A stretch of DNA of 64,000 nt from Clostridium weizhouense (GCF_019431045.1 NZ_JAHXPT010000002.1:62001-126000); one strand, 5' to 3'; shown: positions 35,026 to 44,735, counted from the stretch's first letter. Translations and numbers: made by a program. Notes: generated from the sequence alone by a model not told the origin.

Positions 35026-36474
35026 TTATCTACATAACTTTCTAAATTCATCTGCTACGAACTGTACTTGTGTACCTACAATAACTTGTAAGCTTGTTTT
35101 ACCAGGTCTAATTATTCCTGATATTCCTGCAGATTTGATAACTTTTTCATTTACTCTTGATTGATCTTTAATTTCTAAACGCAATCTAGTGACACAATTA
35201 TCAATAGATGTTATATTTTCTTTTCCTCCAACACCCTTTAATATAATAGAAGCGACTTCAGTAAAATCATTATTTGAAAGTATTGCATCTAATTCTTCAT
35301 TTTCATCATCATCTTCTTCTCTACCAGGTGTATTTAAATTAAATTTTACAATTGCAAAACGGAATACTACATAATAAATAATAGCGAATACTAAACCAAT
35401 TGGAATTATTAAAAGTGGATTAACTGCCATTGGAGCTTTAAAGCTTAAAAACCAATCTACAAAACCTGCACTAAAATTAAATCCTGATCTTACTGGTAAT
35501 AATGTACATACAGCTACAGAGATACCTGTTAAACCAGCATGGATTAAATATAAACCTGGTGCTAAGAACATAAATGCAAACTCTAAGGGTTCTGTTACAC
35601 CTGTAAAGAAAGAAGACACTGATGCTGCTAATAATAAACCATATGCTATTTTTTTCTTATTGTCTTTAGCCGTATGATACATAGCTAATGCACCTGCTGG
35701 TAAACCAAACATCATTACAGGGAAGAACCCAGTCATATACATACCAGTTACTCCTTTTGTTCCAGCTCCAGTAGTAGACCAGAAGTTACCGATATCATTA
35801 ATTCCAGCTACATTAAACCAGAATACAGAATTAAGTGCATGGTGAAGACCTGTTGGTATTAACAATCTATTAAAGAATGCATAAATACCAGCACCAATAG
35901 CACCTAAAGAAATAATTGACTTACCAAAAGCTACTAAAGCTCCATAAACAAAAGGCCATATAAAGAATAATATTATAGCTGCAAAAATTGATTCTAAAGC
36001 TGTTACTATAGCAACACATCTTTTTCCACTAAAGAATCCTAAAGCGTCTGGTAATCTAGTATTTTTAAACTTATTATAACAACTTGCACCAATTAAACCT
36101 GATAAAATTTCTATAAATTGTGTTTGAATTTTACCAAAAGCTGCTGGTACTTCTGCCACATCAATATGTTTAAACATTCCTACGGCAGCTGGAGATAATA
36201 ACATTGTAATCATAAGCCATGAAACTAGTCCTGCAAGTCCTGCAGTACCATCATTATCATCTGACATTCCAACACCTACACCAATTGCAAATAATATTCC
36301 CATAGAATCAATTAATGCACCACCTGCTTTTATTAAAAAAGCTGAGGCTACATTATTTGCTCCCCATCCAGTGGGATCAATCCAATAACCAATACCCATT
36401 AATATACTTGCTGCTGGTAAACAAGCTACTGGAAGCATCAAAGATTTCCCTAATTTTTGTAAATACTTCATCAT
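35026..36474 (-). CDS. PTS N-acetylglucosamine-type EIICB component
   Basis: A 482-residue glucose-family PTS permease. The IIC domain fills residues 1 to about 385 (PAASILMGIGYWIDP, LIPTGLHHALNSVFWF, TGVTEPLEFAFMF). The IIB domain follows with phosphocysteine Cys427 in DNCVTRLRLEI. There is no IIA domain, so a separate glucose-type IIA is needed. The short loops and overall form fit N-acetylglucosamine (NagE) better than glucose, and the neighbouring murQ operon yields GlcNAc 6-phosphate. The leader carries a GlcT-type antiterminator site. Confidence 0.9.
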   Translation of the reverse strand: MMKYLQKLGKSLMLPVACLPAASILMGIGYWIDPTGWGANNVASAFLIKAGGALIDSMGILFAIGVGVGMSDDNDGTAGLAGLVSWLMITMLLSPAAVGMFKHIDVAEVPAAFGKIQTQFIEILSGLIGASCYNKFKNTRLPDALGFFSGKRCVAIVTALESIFAAIILFFIWPFVYGALVAFGKSIISLGAIGAGIYAFFNRLLIPTGLHHALNSVFWFNVAGINDIGNFWSTTGAGTKGVTGMYMTGFFPVMMFGLPAGALAMYHTAKDNKKKIAYGLLLAASVSSFFTGVTEPLEFAFMFLAPGLYLIHAGLTGISVAVCTLLPVRSGFNFSAGFVDWFLSFKAPMAVNPLLIIPIGLVFAIIYYVVFRFAIVKFNLNTPGREEDDDENEELDAILSNNDFTEVASIILKGVGGKENITSIDNCVTRLRLEIKDQSRVNEKVIKSAGISGIIRPGKTSLQVIVGTQVQFVADEFRKLCR

Positions 36475-36552
36475 AATAAAATTCCCCTTTAATTTTTTAA
36501 TTTATTTTAAAAATGCATTTTTAATATTCTAATTAATTTTTTACACAAAAAA

Positions 36553-36617
36553 AGCTGAAAAGAACAAACAAAAGTTATCCTTTTCAGCTGATGCTCGAAT
36601 TTAATCGGTGACACGCC
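36553..36617 (-). promoter_or_regulatory. GlcT-type RAT antiterminator / intrinsic terminator leader
   Basis: On the minus strand the RAT-like stem-loop (36585-36617, GGCGTGTCACCGATT... to CATCAGCTG) resembles the ptsG antiterminator bound by GlcT. Its end overlaps a terminator in which AGCTGAAAAG (36580-36589) pairs with CTTTTCAGCT (36553-36562) before a T-tract. The two folds exclude each other, so binding of the antiterminator encoded just upstream would allow EIICB expression. Confidence 0.8.
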
Positions 36618-36735
36618 AATAATCATTCCCTATATTTATCATTTTTTCTATGTTTTTATAATACCACATCTTGTAATCGTAATCAATGATTTTTTATAAA
36701 TTTTTACTTTTTTATTTTTATACAATAAATCTGTT

Positions 36736-37593
36736 TTAATTATTTTTAATGGTAGATACTCTAAATCTTTCTATATGCATTGCTAAATAAGCAATCTCAT
36801 CTTCTGATACATTTTTTTCCAATCTTTTTTCTAATATCTTAGATACATCTTTTGATATACTATATGATAATCTATATTTACATTTTATTTCTCTTATAAA
36901 ATCGTTTTTTACCGGAGAATCCACCAGCATTCTCCTAATTGCAAATCTTACATGCGTAGCAAACCTTGCATAATCAAGAGAATTTTTATCTATTTTTATT
37001 TTTAACTTTTTTTCTACATATTCAATTATCATATTAATTAAATATGCATTTTTTATAGTATTTGATAAATTTCCTGAGTTTCTTGCTGAATGAATATGTA
37101 ATGCTATCATTCCGATTTCATCATCTGGTATCATTATATCCATTTCATTATTTAATATTTTAGCTGCTTTTTTAGCTAAAATATATTCTCTTTGATAAAG
37201 AACTTTAATCTCCATAAGAAATGGATTGTCAATTATTTCATTATTTTTAATTCTTTTTATAGCATAATATAAATGATCTGTTAGCCCTATATGAATTCTT
37301 TCATCTAACTCCTCATTTAATTCTTCTGATATTAAGATTATTATTCTTTCACACATAGTCAAAAAGTCCTCATCAACTTTTTCAACTACTTGTTTAAAAT
37401 TTCTTAAATTATCTTGATCTTCAATAACAAATATTTTTTCTACCTCAGTTCCTTCTTTAATCTTATCCCCAAACTTTTTACCAAATCCAATCCCTCTAGA
37501 AAACAATATTTTTTCTTTTCCATCCATTCTAATAGAAACTATATTATTATTATAAGCTTGTACTATAACTCCAGAATTAACAATTGTTTTCAT
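36736..37593 (-). CDS. BglG/GlcT-family transcriptional antiterminator
   Basis: A 285-residue RNA-binding antiterminator: CAT RNA-binding domain (residues 1-55, including NNNIVSIRMDGKEKILFSRGIGFGKK) and two PTS regulation domains. PRD1 histidines lie in DHLYYAI (His107) and ALHIHSAR; PRD2 histidines lie in ATHVRFAIRR and LAMHIERF. Phosphorylation of these by HPr and the EIIB partner should control RNA binding. Its target is the leader at 36553-36617. AGAGAGGTGAGACT precedes the ATG. Confidence 0.9.
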   Translation of the reverse strand: MKTIVNSGVIVQAYNNNIVSIRMDGKEKILFSRGIGFGKKFGDKIKEGTEVEKIFVIEDQDNLRNFKQVVEKVDEDFLTMCERIIILISEELNEELDERIHIGLTDHLYYAIKRIKNNEIIDNPFLMEIKVLYQREYILAKKAAKILNNEMDIMIPDDEIGMIALHIHSARNSGNLSNTIKNAYLINMIIEYVEKKLKIKIDKNSLDYARFATHVRFAIRRMLVDSPVKNDFIREIKCKYRLSYSISKDVSKILEKRLEKNVSEDEIAYLAMHIERFRVSTIKNN

Positions 37594-38097
37594 AGTCTCA
37601 CCTCTCTTATATAGTCTTTTTATTTAAATTAATAAAATATATGTTATATTACATATATTAGGTTTACTTAACAAAAATATAAAAAATCTTCTATTTTTAA
37701 CAATATCATATTGTTTAAATTTACTAGATTCATGAAATTACCCCTGTATAAAGCATATAGGGCAAAAATTAAAGATATTCAAGAAATTTCTTATTTTTAT
37801 AACGATTTTTATACTGTTTAATACAAATATGTCTTATTATAACATACTATTCTATAAATAATAACGATTATTATTTAATCTATTAAAAGTCCTTTTTATT
37901 AATAATCTTTAAAATACATATTTATATAATCTATATTACATAATTTAATTTAAAATTTTTTATATTTAATATTATTAAATATTTTATATTGAATAATATA
38001 TAAATAAACTTTATAATAGAAAAAAATTGCTGATTAACTGTAAAATATAAATTTTTAACCATATACTCATTCAAAAATATAGTCTCACATATCAATA
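37594..38097. other. AT-rich intergenic region
   Basis: It must hold the promoter of the antiterminator gene, but I see no clear boxes. A 74-codon frame at 37931-38155 on the minus strand has no ribosome binding site and runs across the terminator of the next gene, so it is not taken as real. Confidence 0.4.
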
Positions 38098-38148
38098 AAA
38101 ACTCTGTTAAGTAAACATAGCTTTTAACTATGTAACTTAACAGAGTTT
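38098..38148 (-). terminator. Terminator of the Cys-rich protein gene
   Basis: AAAACTCTGTTAAGT pairs with ACTTAACAGAGTTTT, with an inner ACATAG/CTATGT stem. TTTTTATTG follows on the minus strand. Confidence 0.8.
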
Positions 38149-38165
38149 TATTCAATATTTATTAA

Positions 38166-38786
38166 TTATTTATTTTGTTGGACATTAGGGCAGCTTTGTG
38201 TTGTTTGTTGTGTTGGGCAAGCCCCTTGACAATTTTCATTTTGACTTTCTATAACTTTAATGTTTGTACATTTATTTTTTATATCTATAGAATTATTTGC
38301 TGAGTTTTTACAACTATTATCACATGAAGTATTAGAAGAAGATTTTGTACAATCATCATCACATGTATTGCATGAATCCTTTACATAAAAGCTTGTACAA
38401 TTAGTATTACATGAACCATCAGTACAGTAGTTGTTTGTAGCACTTTCATCTTCTACTTCATTTGTATCTGATGTTACTGTTTCTTTATTATCACTATTAG
38501 ATTCTATTTTTACTTCATTAATATCATTCTTTTCTTTAATAGTTTCATTACTAACCTCAGGTGCTGTTGTCTCTGTAGAGTCTATTTTTTGATCATTATC
38601 TGATATAGCTTCTTGATTAACCTCTGTATTTATATCTTTATATTCTGTATCACTTTTAATATCTTGTATTGCTGTTGTATTTATTTTTTCTATGCTTTCA
38701 TCTTGAGTAAAAGCAAAGGCTGTTGTTGCTCCAATTAATAAAGTACTAACTATAGATAGAACTATCATAAGTTTCTTTCTATTCAT
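38166..38786 (-). CDS. Secreted cysteine-rich protein of unknown function
   Basis: A 206-residue protein with a signal peptide (cleavage probably after TTAFA, residue about 25). An acidic, Thr/Asn/Glu-rich linker spans about 26-118. The C-terminal 85 residues hold twelve cysteines in short spacings (YCTDGSCNTNC, SCNTCDDDC, SCDNSC, CQGAC). I do not recognise the family. The arrangement could bind metal or form disulfide cross-links, possibly in spore or surface layers, since a coat-protein gene is next to it. AAAAGGAGAATTAAT precedes the ATG. Confidence 0.75.
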   Translation of the reverse strand: MNRKKLMIVLSIVSTLLIGATTAFAFTQDESIEKINTTAIQDIKSDTEYKDINTEVNQEAISDNDQKIDSTETTAPEVSNETIKEKNDINEVKIESNSDNKETVTSDTNEVEDESATNNYCTDGSCNTNCTSFYVKDSCNTCDDDCTKSSSNTSCDNSCKNSANNSIDIKNKCTNIKVIESQNENCQGACPTQQTTQSCPNVQQNK

Positions 38787-39166
38787 ATTAATTCTCCTTT
38801 TAATTTTAAATTTAGTAATTTTTAAAATTACTTTACTAGTATTTTTAATATTGAAGTTGTTGCTTGTTTTATGTTTCTCAACTTCATGACCTTATTATAA
38901 TTAAAAGTTTTAGTAAAATATATAGTTGATAACTGGACAATCTAATATAAACTTCCTACATATCCTTAGATTTTGTTACAAAAATTGTTCTAATTTTAAC
39001 ATTTTTTCTAATTTTTATTGATTTATTTTTAATATAATTCCGCTTTATCCATTTTTTATTCTAATTAAATAATCTTATTTATCATTAAAAATAGTAAAGA
39101 TTCTTGATTAATATCTTTTTTATTACTTCTATGATCTTTATATCTATAATAGATTTTGTAAAAAAT

Positions 39167-39204
39167 AAAAGCACAAAAGTAGAAATTTATACTTTTGTGT
39201 TTTT
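39167..39204 (-). terminator. Terminator of the CotF-like gene
   Basis: AAAAGCACAAAAGTA pairs with TACTTTTGTGTTTTT; a T-rich tail follows on the minus strand. Confidence 0.75.
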
Positions 39205-39220
39205 ATTAGAATCCTAAATA

Positions 39221-39718
39221 TTATTGAACATTATACATTCCTTTACTTTCCATATATTTAAATATAGATTCTCCATGTTTCTGTTCTTCTTTTTGTATAT
39301 GATTTAATATATCACGTACTTGAGTATCTCTAAATTCAAAAATTGTAGTATCATAAGTACCTGAAACATATTTTTCTGTCATTAACAAATCTGAGCATAT
39401 CTCCTTATCAGATAAATTATTTTGTGTTGATTGAGAATTGTTCATATTTGTTCCAGAATTTTGATTTTGTTGTTGATTCATATTTTGCCCTGAATTTTGG
39501 TTTTGTTGTTGATTCATTTGAGGAACAGTACCACTTAACAATTGATTAATAGTGTTAAGATGAGTCCTTTCAATTTGTTCATTTGTTTTACATATTTGCT
39601 GTAATTGAGTATCTGTTGCTTGATTTGCATAATTAGAATACTTATCTATACAAATCTGTTCATGACTTTTTTGATCTTGTAGTAACATTCTTTCTTTTTG
39701 TGTTAAAGTTATTTGCAA
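39221..39718 (-). CDS. Spore coat protein, CotF family
   Basis: A 165-residue helical protein with the coat-F / ferritin-like arrangement: an N-terminal helix pair (LLQDQKSHEQICIDKYSNYA, LQQICKTNEQIERTHLNTIN) and a C-terminal pair (DLLMTEKYVSGTYDTTIFEF, VRDILNHIQKEEQKHGESIF). A Gln/Asn-rich linker repeats MNQQQNQNSG twice. AGGAGG lies eight bases before a TTG, so I place the start there; an upstream GTG overlaps the ribosome binding site. Expected in the spore coat. Confidence 0.8.
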   Translation of the reverse strand: MQITLTQKERMLLQDQKSHEQICIDKYSNYANQATDTQLQQICKTNEQIERTHLNTINQLLSGTVPQMNQQQNQNSGQNMNQQQNQNSGTNMNNSQSTQNNLSDKEICSDLLMTEKYVSGTYDTTIFEFRDTQVRDILNHIQKEEQKHGESIFKYMESKGMYNVQ

Positions 39719-39907
39719 AATAAACACCTCCTAGATTTATTTTGCATTATTTTTATTTTTTTATACAATTAGATACTAAACTAATGTTTTTTGTATTGTA
39801 AATAACTCTTAGTAAAATATTATGACAAAATTAATTATATTGTCGCATTTTTATTATTATGTTAATATATTCTTATCGTTTTTAAAAGAAATCTATTTTT
39901 TTAATAT

Positions 39908-40020
39908 ATTTATTCTAATTAAGTTAATACCTTTACAATCTTTTATATAATTTTTATAAAAAATTATATCCTTGATTAATAATATCTAATTAGAATCATA
40001 TATATTATAAATTTTCTTTT
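39908..40020. repeat. AT-rich dispersed repeat (family B), copy 2
   Basis: TTCTAATTAAGTTAATACCT, CAATCTTTTATATAATTTTT and AGAATCATATATATTATAAA match the left and central blocks of the copies at 11814, 49820 and 53346. The right block is absent. It lies directly upstream of putP. Confidence 0.5.
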
Positions 40021-40057
40021 AAAATACTATTACAAATATTTGAAAGGAGAATTATAT

Positions 40058-41533
40058 ATGGAACATTGGTCGATTATTGCTATAGCAGTGTACATATTTA
40101 TATTACTTTTTATAGGCTATTATTCTTATAAAAAAACATCCAATATTTCTGACTATATGCTTGGGGGTAGAGGCTTAGGTCCTATAGTTACAGCATTATC
40201 TGCTGGTGCAAGTGATATGAGTGGTTGGATGATTATGGGACTTCCCGGTGCCGTTTATTTAACTGGTATTTCTAGTCTTTGGCTTGGAATAGGATTAACA
40301 GTTGGAGCCTATTTAAACTATTTATTATTGGCTCCAAGATTTAGAGTTTATACCGAAGTTGCAAATGATTCCTTAACAGTTCCAGATTACTTAGAAAATC
40401 GTTTTAAAGATACTTCTAATATGCTTAGACTTATATCTGGTATAATAATACTTGTTTTTTTTGTACTTTATGTTTCCTCTGGAATTGTAGCAGGTGGTAA
40501 ATTATTCTTAAATACTTTTGGATTAACATATACGATGGGGGTAATAGTTACCTTAGCAGTAGTTATTCTTTATACATACTTTGGTGGTTTTTTAGCCGTA
40601 AGCCTTACAGACTTTTTTCAAGGAACTCTAATGTTTATTACGTTGATTATGATACCTGTTGTAACATTTATGAATATAGGGGTAGATCCTGGTACTTTTG
40701 TAAATAAAGTAAAAGATATTGATCCATCATTATTTGATATATTTAAGGGAACGAGTTTGGCTACTATTATCAGCTTTTTAGCTTGGGGACTTGGATATTT
40801 TGGTCAACCACATATTATTGTCCGTTTTATGGCAATTAAATCACCAAAAGAATTAAAATCTGCTAGAAGAATAGGTATTAGTTGGATGGCTATAGGTCTT
40901 TTAGGTGCTGTTGCAAGTGGTCTTACCGGACTTGTATACTTTACTGAACATAAAAGTCCATTAAGTGATCCTGAAACAGTTTTTCTTCGTCTTGGTGATA
41001 TTCTGTTTCATCCATTTATTACGGGAATAATACTTGCTGCAGTACTTGCTGCAATCATGAGTACTATTTCATCTCAACTTTTAGTTTGCTCAAGTTCTAT
41101 TACAAAAGATTTTTATTTAACATTTCTTAATAAAAAAGCTTCAGAAAAGCAACAAATGTTAATAGGAAGATTATCAATTTTAATAGTTTCAGCATTTGCA
41201 ACGGTACTTGCATATTTACCAAATAAAACTATACTTGATATAGTTGGGCAAGCATGGGCTGGCTTTGGTTCATCTTTTGGACCAGTACTTTTATTAAGCC
41301 TTTATTGGAAGAGAATGACTAAATGGGGTGCTTTATCTGGAATGATTATTGGTGGATTGACGGTCATAATATGGATTCTTTCTGGTCTATCTGTATATAT
41401 ATATGAGATGATTCCAGGATTTTTATTATCATTTATATCTATTGTAGTTGTTAGTCTTATGACTAAAAAACCAGATGAATCTATTAATAGAGATTTTACT
41501 AATATGGAAGAAACTTTATCAAATATAAAGTAA
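40058..41533 (+). CDS. putP: Sodium/proline symporter
   Basis: A 491-residue SSF-family transporter with about 13 membrane segments. The sodium- and proline-binding signature SAGASDMSGWMIMGLPGA is in segment 2, and QPHIIVRFMAIKSPKELKSARRIG and SSQLLVCSSSITKDF are typical of PutP. It imports proline with sodium. The ATG at 40058 follows GAAAGGAGAATTATAT; a TTG 18 bases upstream overlaps that site. It is a single-gene unit with a terminator. Confidence 0.94.
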   Translation: MEHWSIIAIAVYIFILLFIGYYSYKKTSNISDYMLGGRGLGPIVTALSAGASDMSGWMIMGLPGAVYLTGISSLWLGIGLTVGAYLNYLLLAPRFRVYTEVANDSLTVPDYLENRFKDTSNMLRLISGIIILVFFVLYVSSGIVAGGKLFLNTFGLTYTMGVIVTLAVVILYTYFGGFLAVSLTDFFQGTLMFITLIMIPVVTFMNIGVDPGTFVNKVKDIDPSLFDIFKGTSLATIISFLAWGLGYFGQPHIIVRFMAIKSPKELKSARRIGISWMAIGLLGAVASGLTGLVYFTEHKSPLSDPETVFLRLGDILFHPFITGIILAAVLAAIMSTISSQLLVCSSSITKDFYLTFLNKKASEKQQMLIGRLSILIVSAFATVLAYLPNKTILDIVGQAWAGFGSSFGPVLLLSLYWKRMTKWGALSGMIIGGLTVIIWILSGLSVYIYEMIPGFLLSFISIVVVSLMTKKPDESINRDFTNMEETLSNIK

Positions 41534-41600
41534 TCGAGATTATTAATTTCTAACTACATATTGTATTCAGTTAAAGATTATCTTTAATTATAATGCTAAC

Positions 41601-41633
41601 ATAGAACTATTGGATTACATCTAATAGTTCTAT
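41601..41633 (+). terminator. Terminator of putP
   Basis: ATAGAACTATT pairs with AATAGTTCTAT and is followed by TTTTTTATT. The following stretch to 42010 holds no other gene; I see no paired CCAGTT (VirR-box) repeats in it. Confidence 0.8.
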
Positions 41634-42025
41634 TTTTTATTACTATTTCTTATTATAGATTATTTTTTACTTGTTTGTTTTATTATTTTATATTTTTGCT
41701 TATTCTAATTTGCATAATACTTTAATTATAAATAGTAAGAATATTTTACTATACTAGCATTAACAATTATTAACAATTTAACAAATAGTTTCTTTTGTAA
41801 TTATAAATATGCATTGTATCTATTAAATTTTTAGTATTATTAGAATATTTTTTTGTATATGTGAAAATCTAAGCAAATAGTTGCTTTATCCCAATAAATA
41901 TATTATTATTTAAACTGTTCTGATATTTATACGAAATTTGTAAAAAAATGATTTAAATTGGACCTAAATATTTTTTAGTTTTATATATTTAACAGAACAC
42001 ATACTAGTATAGGGGGGAATATAAA

Positions 42026-43792
42026 ATGAAAACTACTAAAAAAATTTTGGCCTCATTAGCACAAGGATTATTAGTTGTTATACTTCTGAATGTATTTGTT
42101 AATTACAATTCAAAAAATAATAATGTTTTATTAGCAAATACAAATGAAAAAAATAGTTCAGTAGAAACACCTAATAATGAGACCTTAACCTCTAATAATG
42201 CTGAAATAAAAAACGAAGAAAAAAAAGCTACTAATTTAACAGAAAAAACTACTGAGGAAAATGTAGTAAGTGACGCTACAGAAATAGACGAAAATTCATT
42301 AAATCCTGATAATGTACAAGCTGTAGAAACAATAGAAGAACCTATTGTAGAAAATACTCCTATTATAAGAGCTACTTTAGAAAATGATCTTAATGATATT
42401 GATAAAAATATTTATGGTCTATCTTATGATCCAAATGAAATTTTATCATATAATGGAGAATCAATTGAAAGTTTTGTTCCAGCTGAAGGATTTGAAAATC
42501 CCAATAAATACATTGTAATAAAAAGAGAAAAGAAACGTATTTCAGATTCTAATTCTGATATTTCTATTATAGATTCAGTAAATGATAGAACATATCCTGG
42601 TGCAATACAACTTGCTAATAGAAATCTTGTAGAGAATAAACCAAATTTAATTTCTTGTAAAAGAAAGCCTATAACAATAAGTGTTGATTTACCTGGAATG
42701 GGTGAAGATGGCAAAAAGGTTGTTAATTCTCCAACATATTCTAGTGTTAACGCTTCAATAAATTCTCTATTAGATACTTGGAATACTAAATATTCATCTA
42801 GATATACTATCCCTACAAGAATGAGTTATTCTGATTCTATGGTATATAGTAAATCTCAATTATCTACTATGTTTGGATGTAATTTTAATATTTTAGGTAA
42901 ATCATTAAATATAGATTTTGACTCTATATTTAAGGGTGAAAAACAAGCTATGATAGTTGCCTATAAACAAATTTTTTATACTGTAAGTGTAGATGCACCT
43001 GAGCATCCATCTGATTTCTTTGGTGATAATGTAACTTTTAATGAATTATCATTAAAAGGAGTAAATAAGAATAATCCACCTGCTTATGTTTCAAATGTAG
43101 CATATGGTAGAACGATTTATGTAAAACTTGAAACAACTTCTAAAAGTGCAAATGTAAAATCTGCATTTAAAGCATTAATATCTAATCAAGATATTAAATC
43201 CAATGCTGAATATCAAGATATATTAGATCAAAGTTCATTTACAGCTACTGTTCTTGGTGGTGGTGCTAAAGAACATACAAAAGTAATCTCTAAAGACTTT
43301 AATGAAATTAGAAACATTATACAAGATAATTCAGTATATAGTCCTAAAAATCCAGGTTATCCAATTTCATATACAAGTACGTTTTTAAAGGATAATAGCA
43401 TTGCATCTATAAACAACAAAACAGAATATGTAGAAACAACTGCTACAGAATATACTAGTGGAAAAATAGTTCTTGATCATAGTGGTGCTTATGTTGCTCA
43501 ATTTGAGGTTACATGGGATGAAGTAAGCTATGACAAAAATGGGAATGAAATAATAGAACATAAAGTTTGGTCTGGAAGCGATAAAGATAGAACTGCACAT
43601 TTTAATACTGAAATATATTTAAAAGGAAATGCAAGAAACATTTGTGTTAAAGCTTGGGAATGTACAGGCCTTGCATGGGAATGGTGGAGACAAGTTATAG
43701 ATGCTCAAAATATACCACTAGTAAAAGAACGAACATTCTCAATATGGGGTACAACATTATATCCAAAAAAATCAATTGAACCTGAAGTTTAA
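42026..43792 (+). CDS. Cholesterol-dependent cytolysin (thiol-activated cytolysin)
   Basis: A 588-residue secreted pore-forming toxin of the perfringolysin/tetanolysin family. The canonical undecapeptide ECTGLAWEWWR is at residues 545-555 and the cholesterol-recognition Thr-Leu pair is at 577-578 (GTTLYPK). The hydrophobic N-terminus (about 7-38) is a signal sequence. A low-complexity acidic region of about 90 residues (Asn, Thr, Glu) precedes the conserved core, which begins near DKNIYGLSYDPNEIL; family members are usually 470-530 residues, so this is long, as in streptolysin O. GGGGGGAATATAAA precedes the ATG. It has its own terminator and no immediate partner gene. Confidence 0.96.
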   Translation: MKTTKKILASLAQGLLVVILLNVFVNYNSKNNNVLLANTNEKNSSVETPNNETLTSNNAEIKNEEKKATNLTEKTTEENVVSDATEIDENSLNPDNVQAVETIEEPIVENTPIIRATLENDLNDIDKNIYGLSYDPNEILSYNGESIESFVPAEGFENPNKYIVIKREKKRISDSNSDISIIDSVNDRTYPGAIQLANRNLVENKPNLISCKRKPITISVDLPGMGEDGKKVVNSPTYSSVNASINSLLDTWNTKYSSRYTIPTRMSYSDSMVYSKSQLSTMFGCNFNILGKSLNIDFDSIFKGEKQAMIVAYKQIFYTVSVDAPEHPSDFFGDNVTFNELSLKGVNKNNPPAYVSNVAYGRTIYVKLETTSKSANVKSAFKALISNQDIKSNAEYQDILDQSSFTATVLGGGAKEHTKVISKDFNEIRNIIQDNSVYSPKNPGYPISYTSTFLKDNSIASINNKTEYVETTATEYTSGKIVLDHSGAYVAQFEVTWDEVSYDKNGNEIIEHKVWSGSDKDRTAHFNTEIYLKGNARNICVKAWECTGLAWEWWRQVIDAQNIPLVKERTFSIWGTTLYPKKSIEPEV

Positions 43793-43855
43793 AATAATAA
43801 TATAAAAAGTGGACACGTCACACTTTCATTAATATTTTATAATATACAATTAATG

Positions 43856-43892
43856 AAAAGAGAAGGTTAACAAATTTTAACCTTCTCTTTTT
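43856..43892. terminator. Terminator of the cytolysin gene
   Basis: AAAAGAGAAGGTTAA pairs with TTAACCTTCTCTTTT and is followed by a T-tract on the plus strand. Confidence 0.85.
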
Positions 43893-43908
43893 TACTCACT
43901 TTATTTTA

Positions 43909-43965
43909 TGCTATATTTTAAAATACGCTTTATACTACAATGTAAACATTCACTAAAACATAGAC
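43909..43965. repeat. MITE-like element, 57-bp deletion derivative
   Basis: The left end (GCTATATTTTAAAATAC) is joined directly to the right end (TATACTACAATGTAAACATT...CACTAAAACATAG). TTATTTTA is duplicated at 43901-43908 and 43966-43973. The right duplicate contains the stop codon of the neighbouring 4Fe-4S gene. Confidence 0.65.
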
Positions 43966-44622
43966 TTATTTTAAAGTAATTTTATCATATCCGATTGCTT
44001 TTTTAGGACATGCTATTGCACATTTACCACATTGTATACAATCAGGATGATTTAATATATCACCTTTATATTCATAAGGAACTATTCCTAACGAACAGTG
44101 CTTTTCACATACTTTACAAGATACACATGAAGATGCTACTTGTAGCACTTTTTTATTTTTTCTAAACTTTGATATAACTGATGCTATAGTTCCCATAGGA
44201 CAAAAATGACACCACGTTCTATGATTATAAACTAAAGATAATACTATACCAATTATAGTTGTTACAACAATCATTCTATAAAATACCATACCAATACCAT
44301 ATAAGTTTCCTAAGTTTTGTTTAATTCCAATACCAAACATAGACATCATAATAACAAGTACTATAGCTCTAAAATAATAAGATTTTAAAAATTTAGGTAC
44401 TTTTCTTTTATTACTAAATTTAGAAACTATATTATCATAAAAATTTCCTCTTGGACATAAATTTCCACACCAAAATCTCCCTTTGAAAATTGAAACAATT
44501 ACTGGTGCAATCATACATATAACAGCAGCTAATGCAAATCTTAAATCAATTAAACCTAATAATATAAAAGCTATTAATAATATAAATGAATACTTTTTCC
44601 ATACTTTTAAAAACTTGTTCAT
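43966..44622 (-). CDS. 4Fe-4S membrane protein (NapH/RnfC-like polyferredoxin)
   Basis: A 218-residue protein with four to five hydrophobic segments. Two membrane-proximal motifs are CGNLCPRGNF and CHFCPMG. Near the C-terminus two 4Fe-4S ferredoxin clusters follow: CVSCKVCEKHC and CIQCGKCAIACPK. It should pass electrons across or along the membrane. The context of thioredoxin, CcdA-TlpA and persulfide genes, together with a shared Crp/Fnr-like site upstream, suggests a role in thiol redox or sulfur reduction. GGAGGATTTTTA precedes the ATG. Confidence 0.88.
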   Translation of the reverse strand: MNKFLKVWKKYSFILLIAFILLGLIDLRFALAAVICMIAPVIVSIFKGRFWCGNLCPRGNFYDNIVSKFSNKRKVPKFLKSYYFRAIVLVIMMSMFGIGIKQNLGNLYGIGMVFYRMIVVTTIIGIVLSLVYNHRTWCHFCPMGTIASVISKFRKNKKVLQVASSCVSCKVCEKHCSLGIVPYEYKGDILNHPDCIQCGKCAIACPKKAIGYDKITLK

Positions 44623-44735
44623 TAAAAATCCTCCAATTCACACATTATCTTAAATTATCTATTTCTTTATCTATTCTTATTAGTTATCTTCTTTATTTTA
44701 TTAAATAAATTTATATTTATCTGTAACTTTCTTAC

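Noticed and set aside
37931..38155. 74-codon minus-strand frame
   Set aside because: Composition is that of translated AT-rich DNA, it has no ribosome binding site and it spans the terminator of the gene at 38166.
41640..42010. VirR boxes upstream of the cytolysin gene
   Set aside because: Only single CAGTTA-like fragments occur; no correctly spaced pair was found.
43385..43600. Antisense frames within the cytolysin and other large genes
   Set aside because: These are shadows of strongly supported genes with no start signals of their own.
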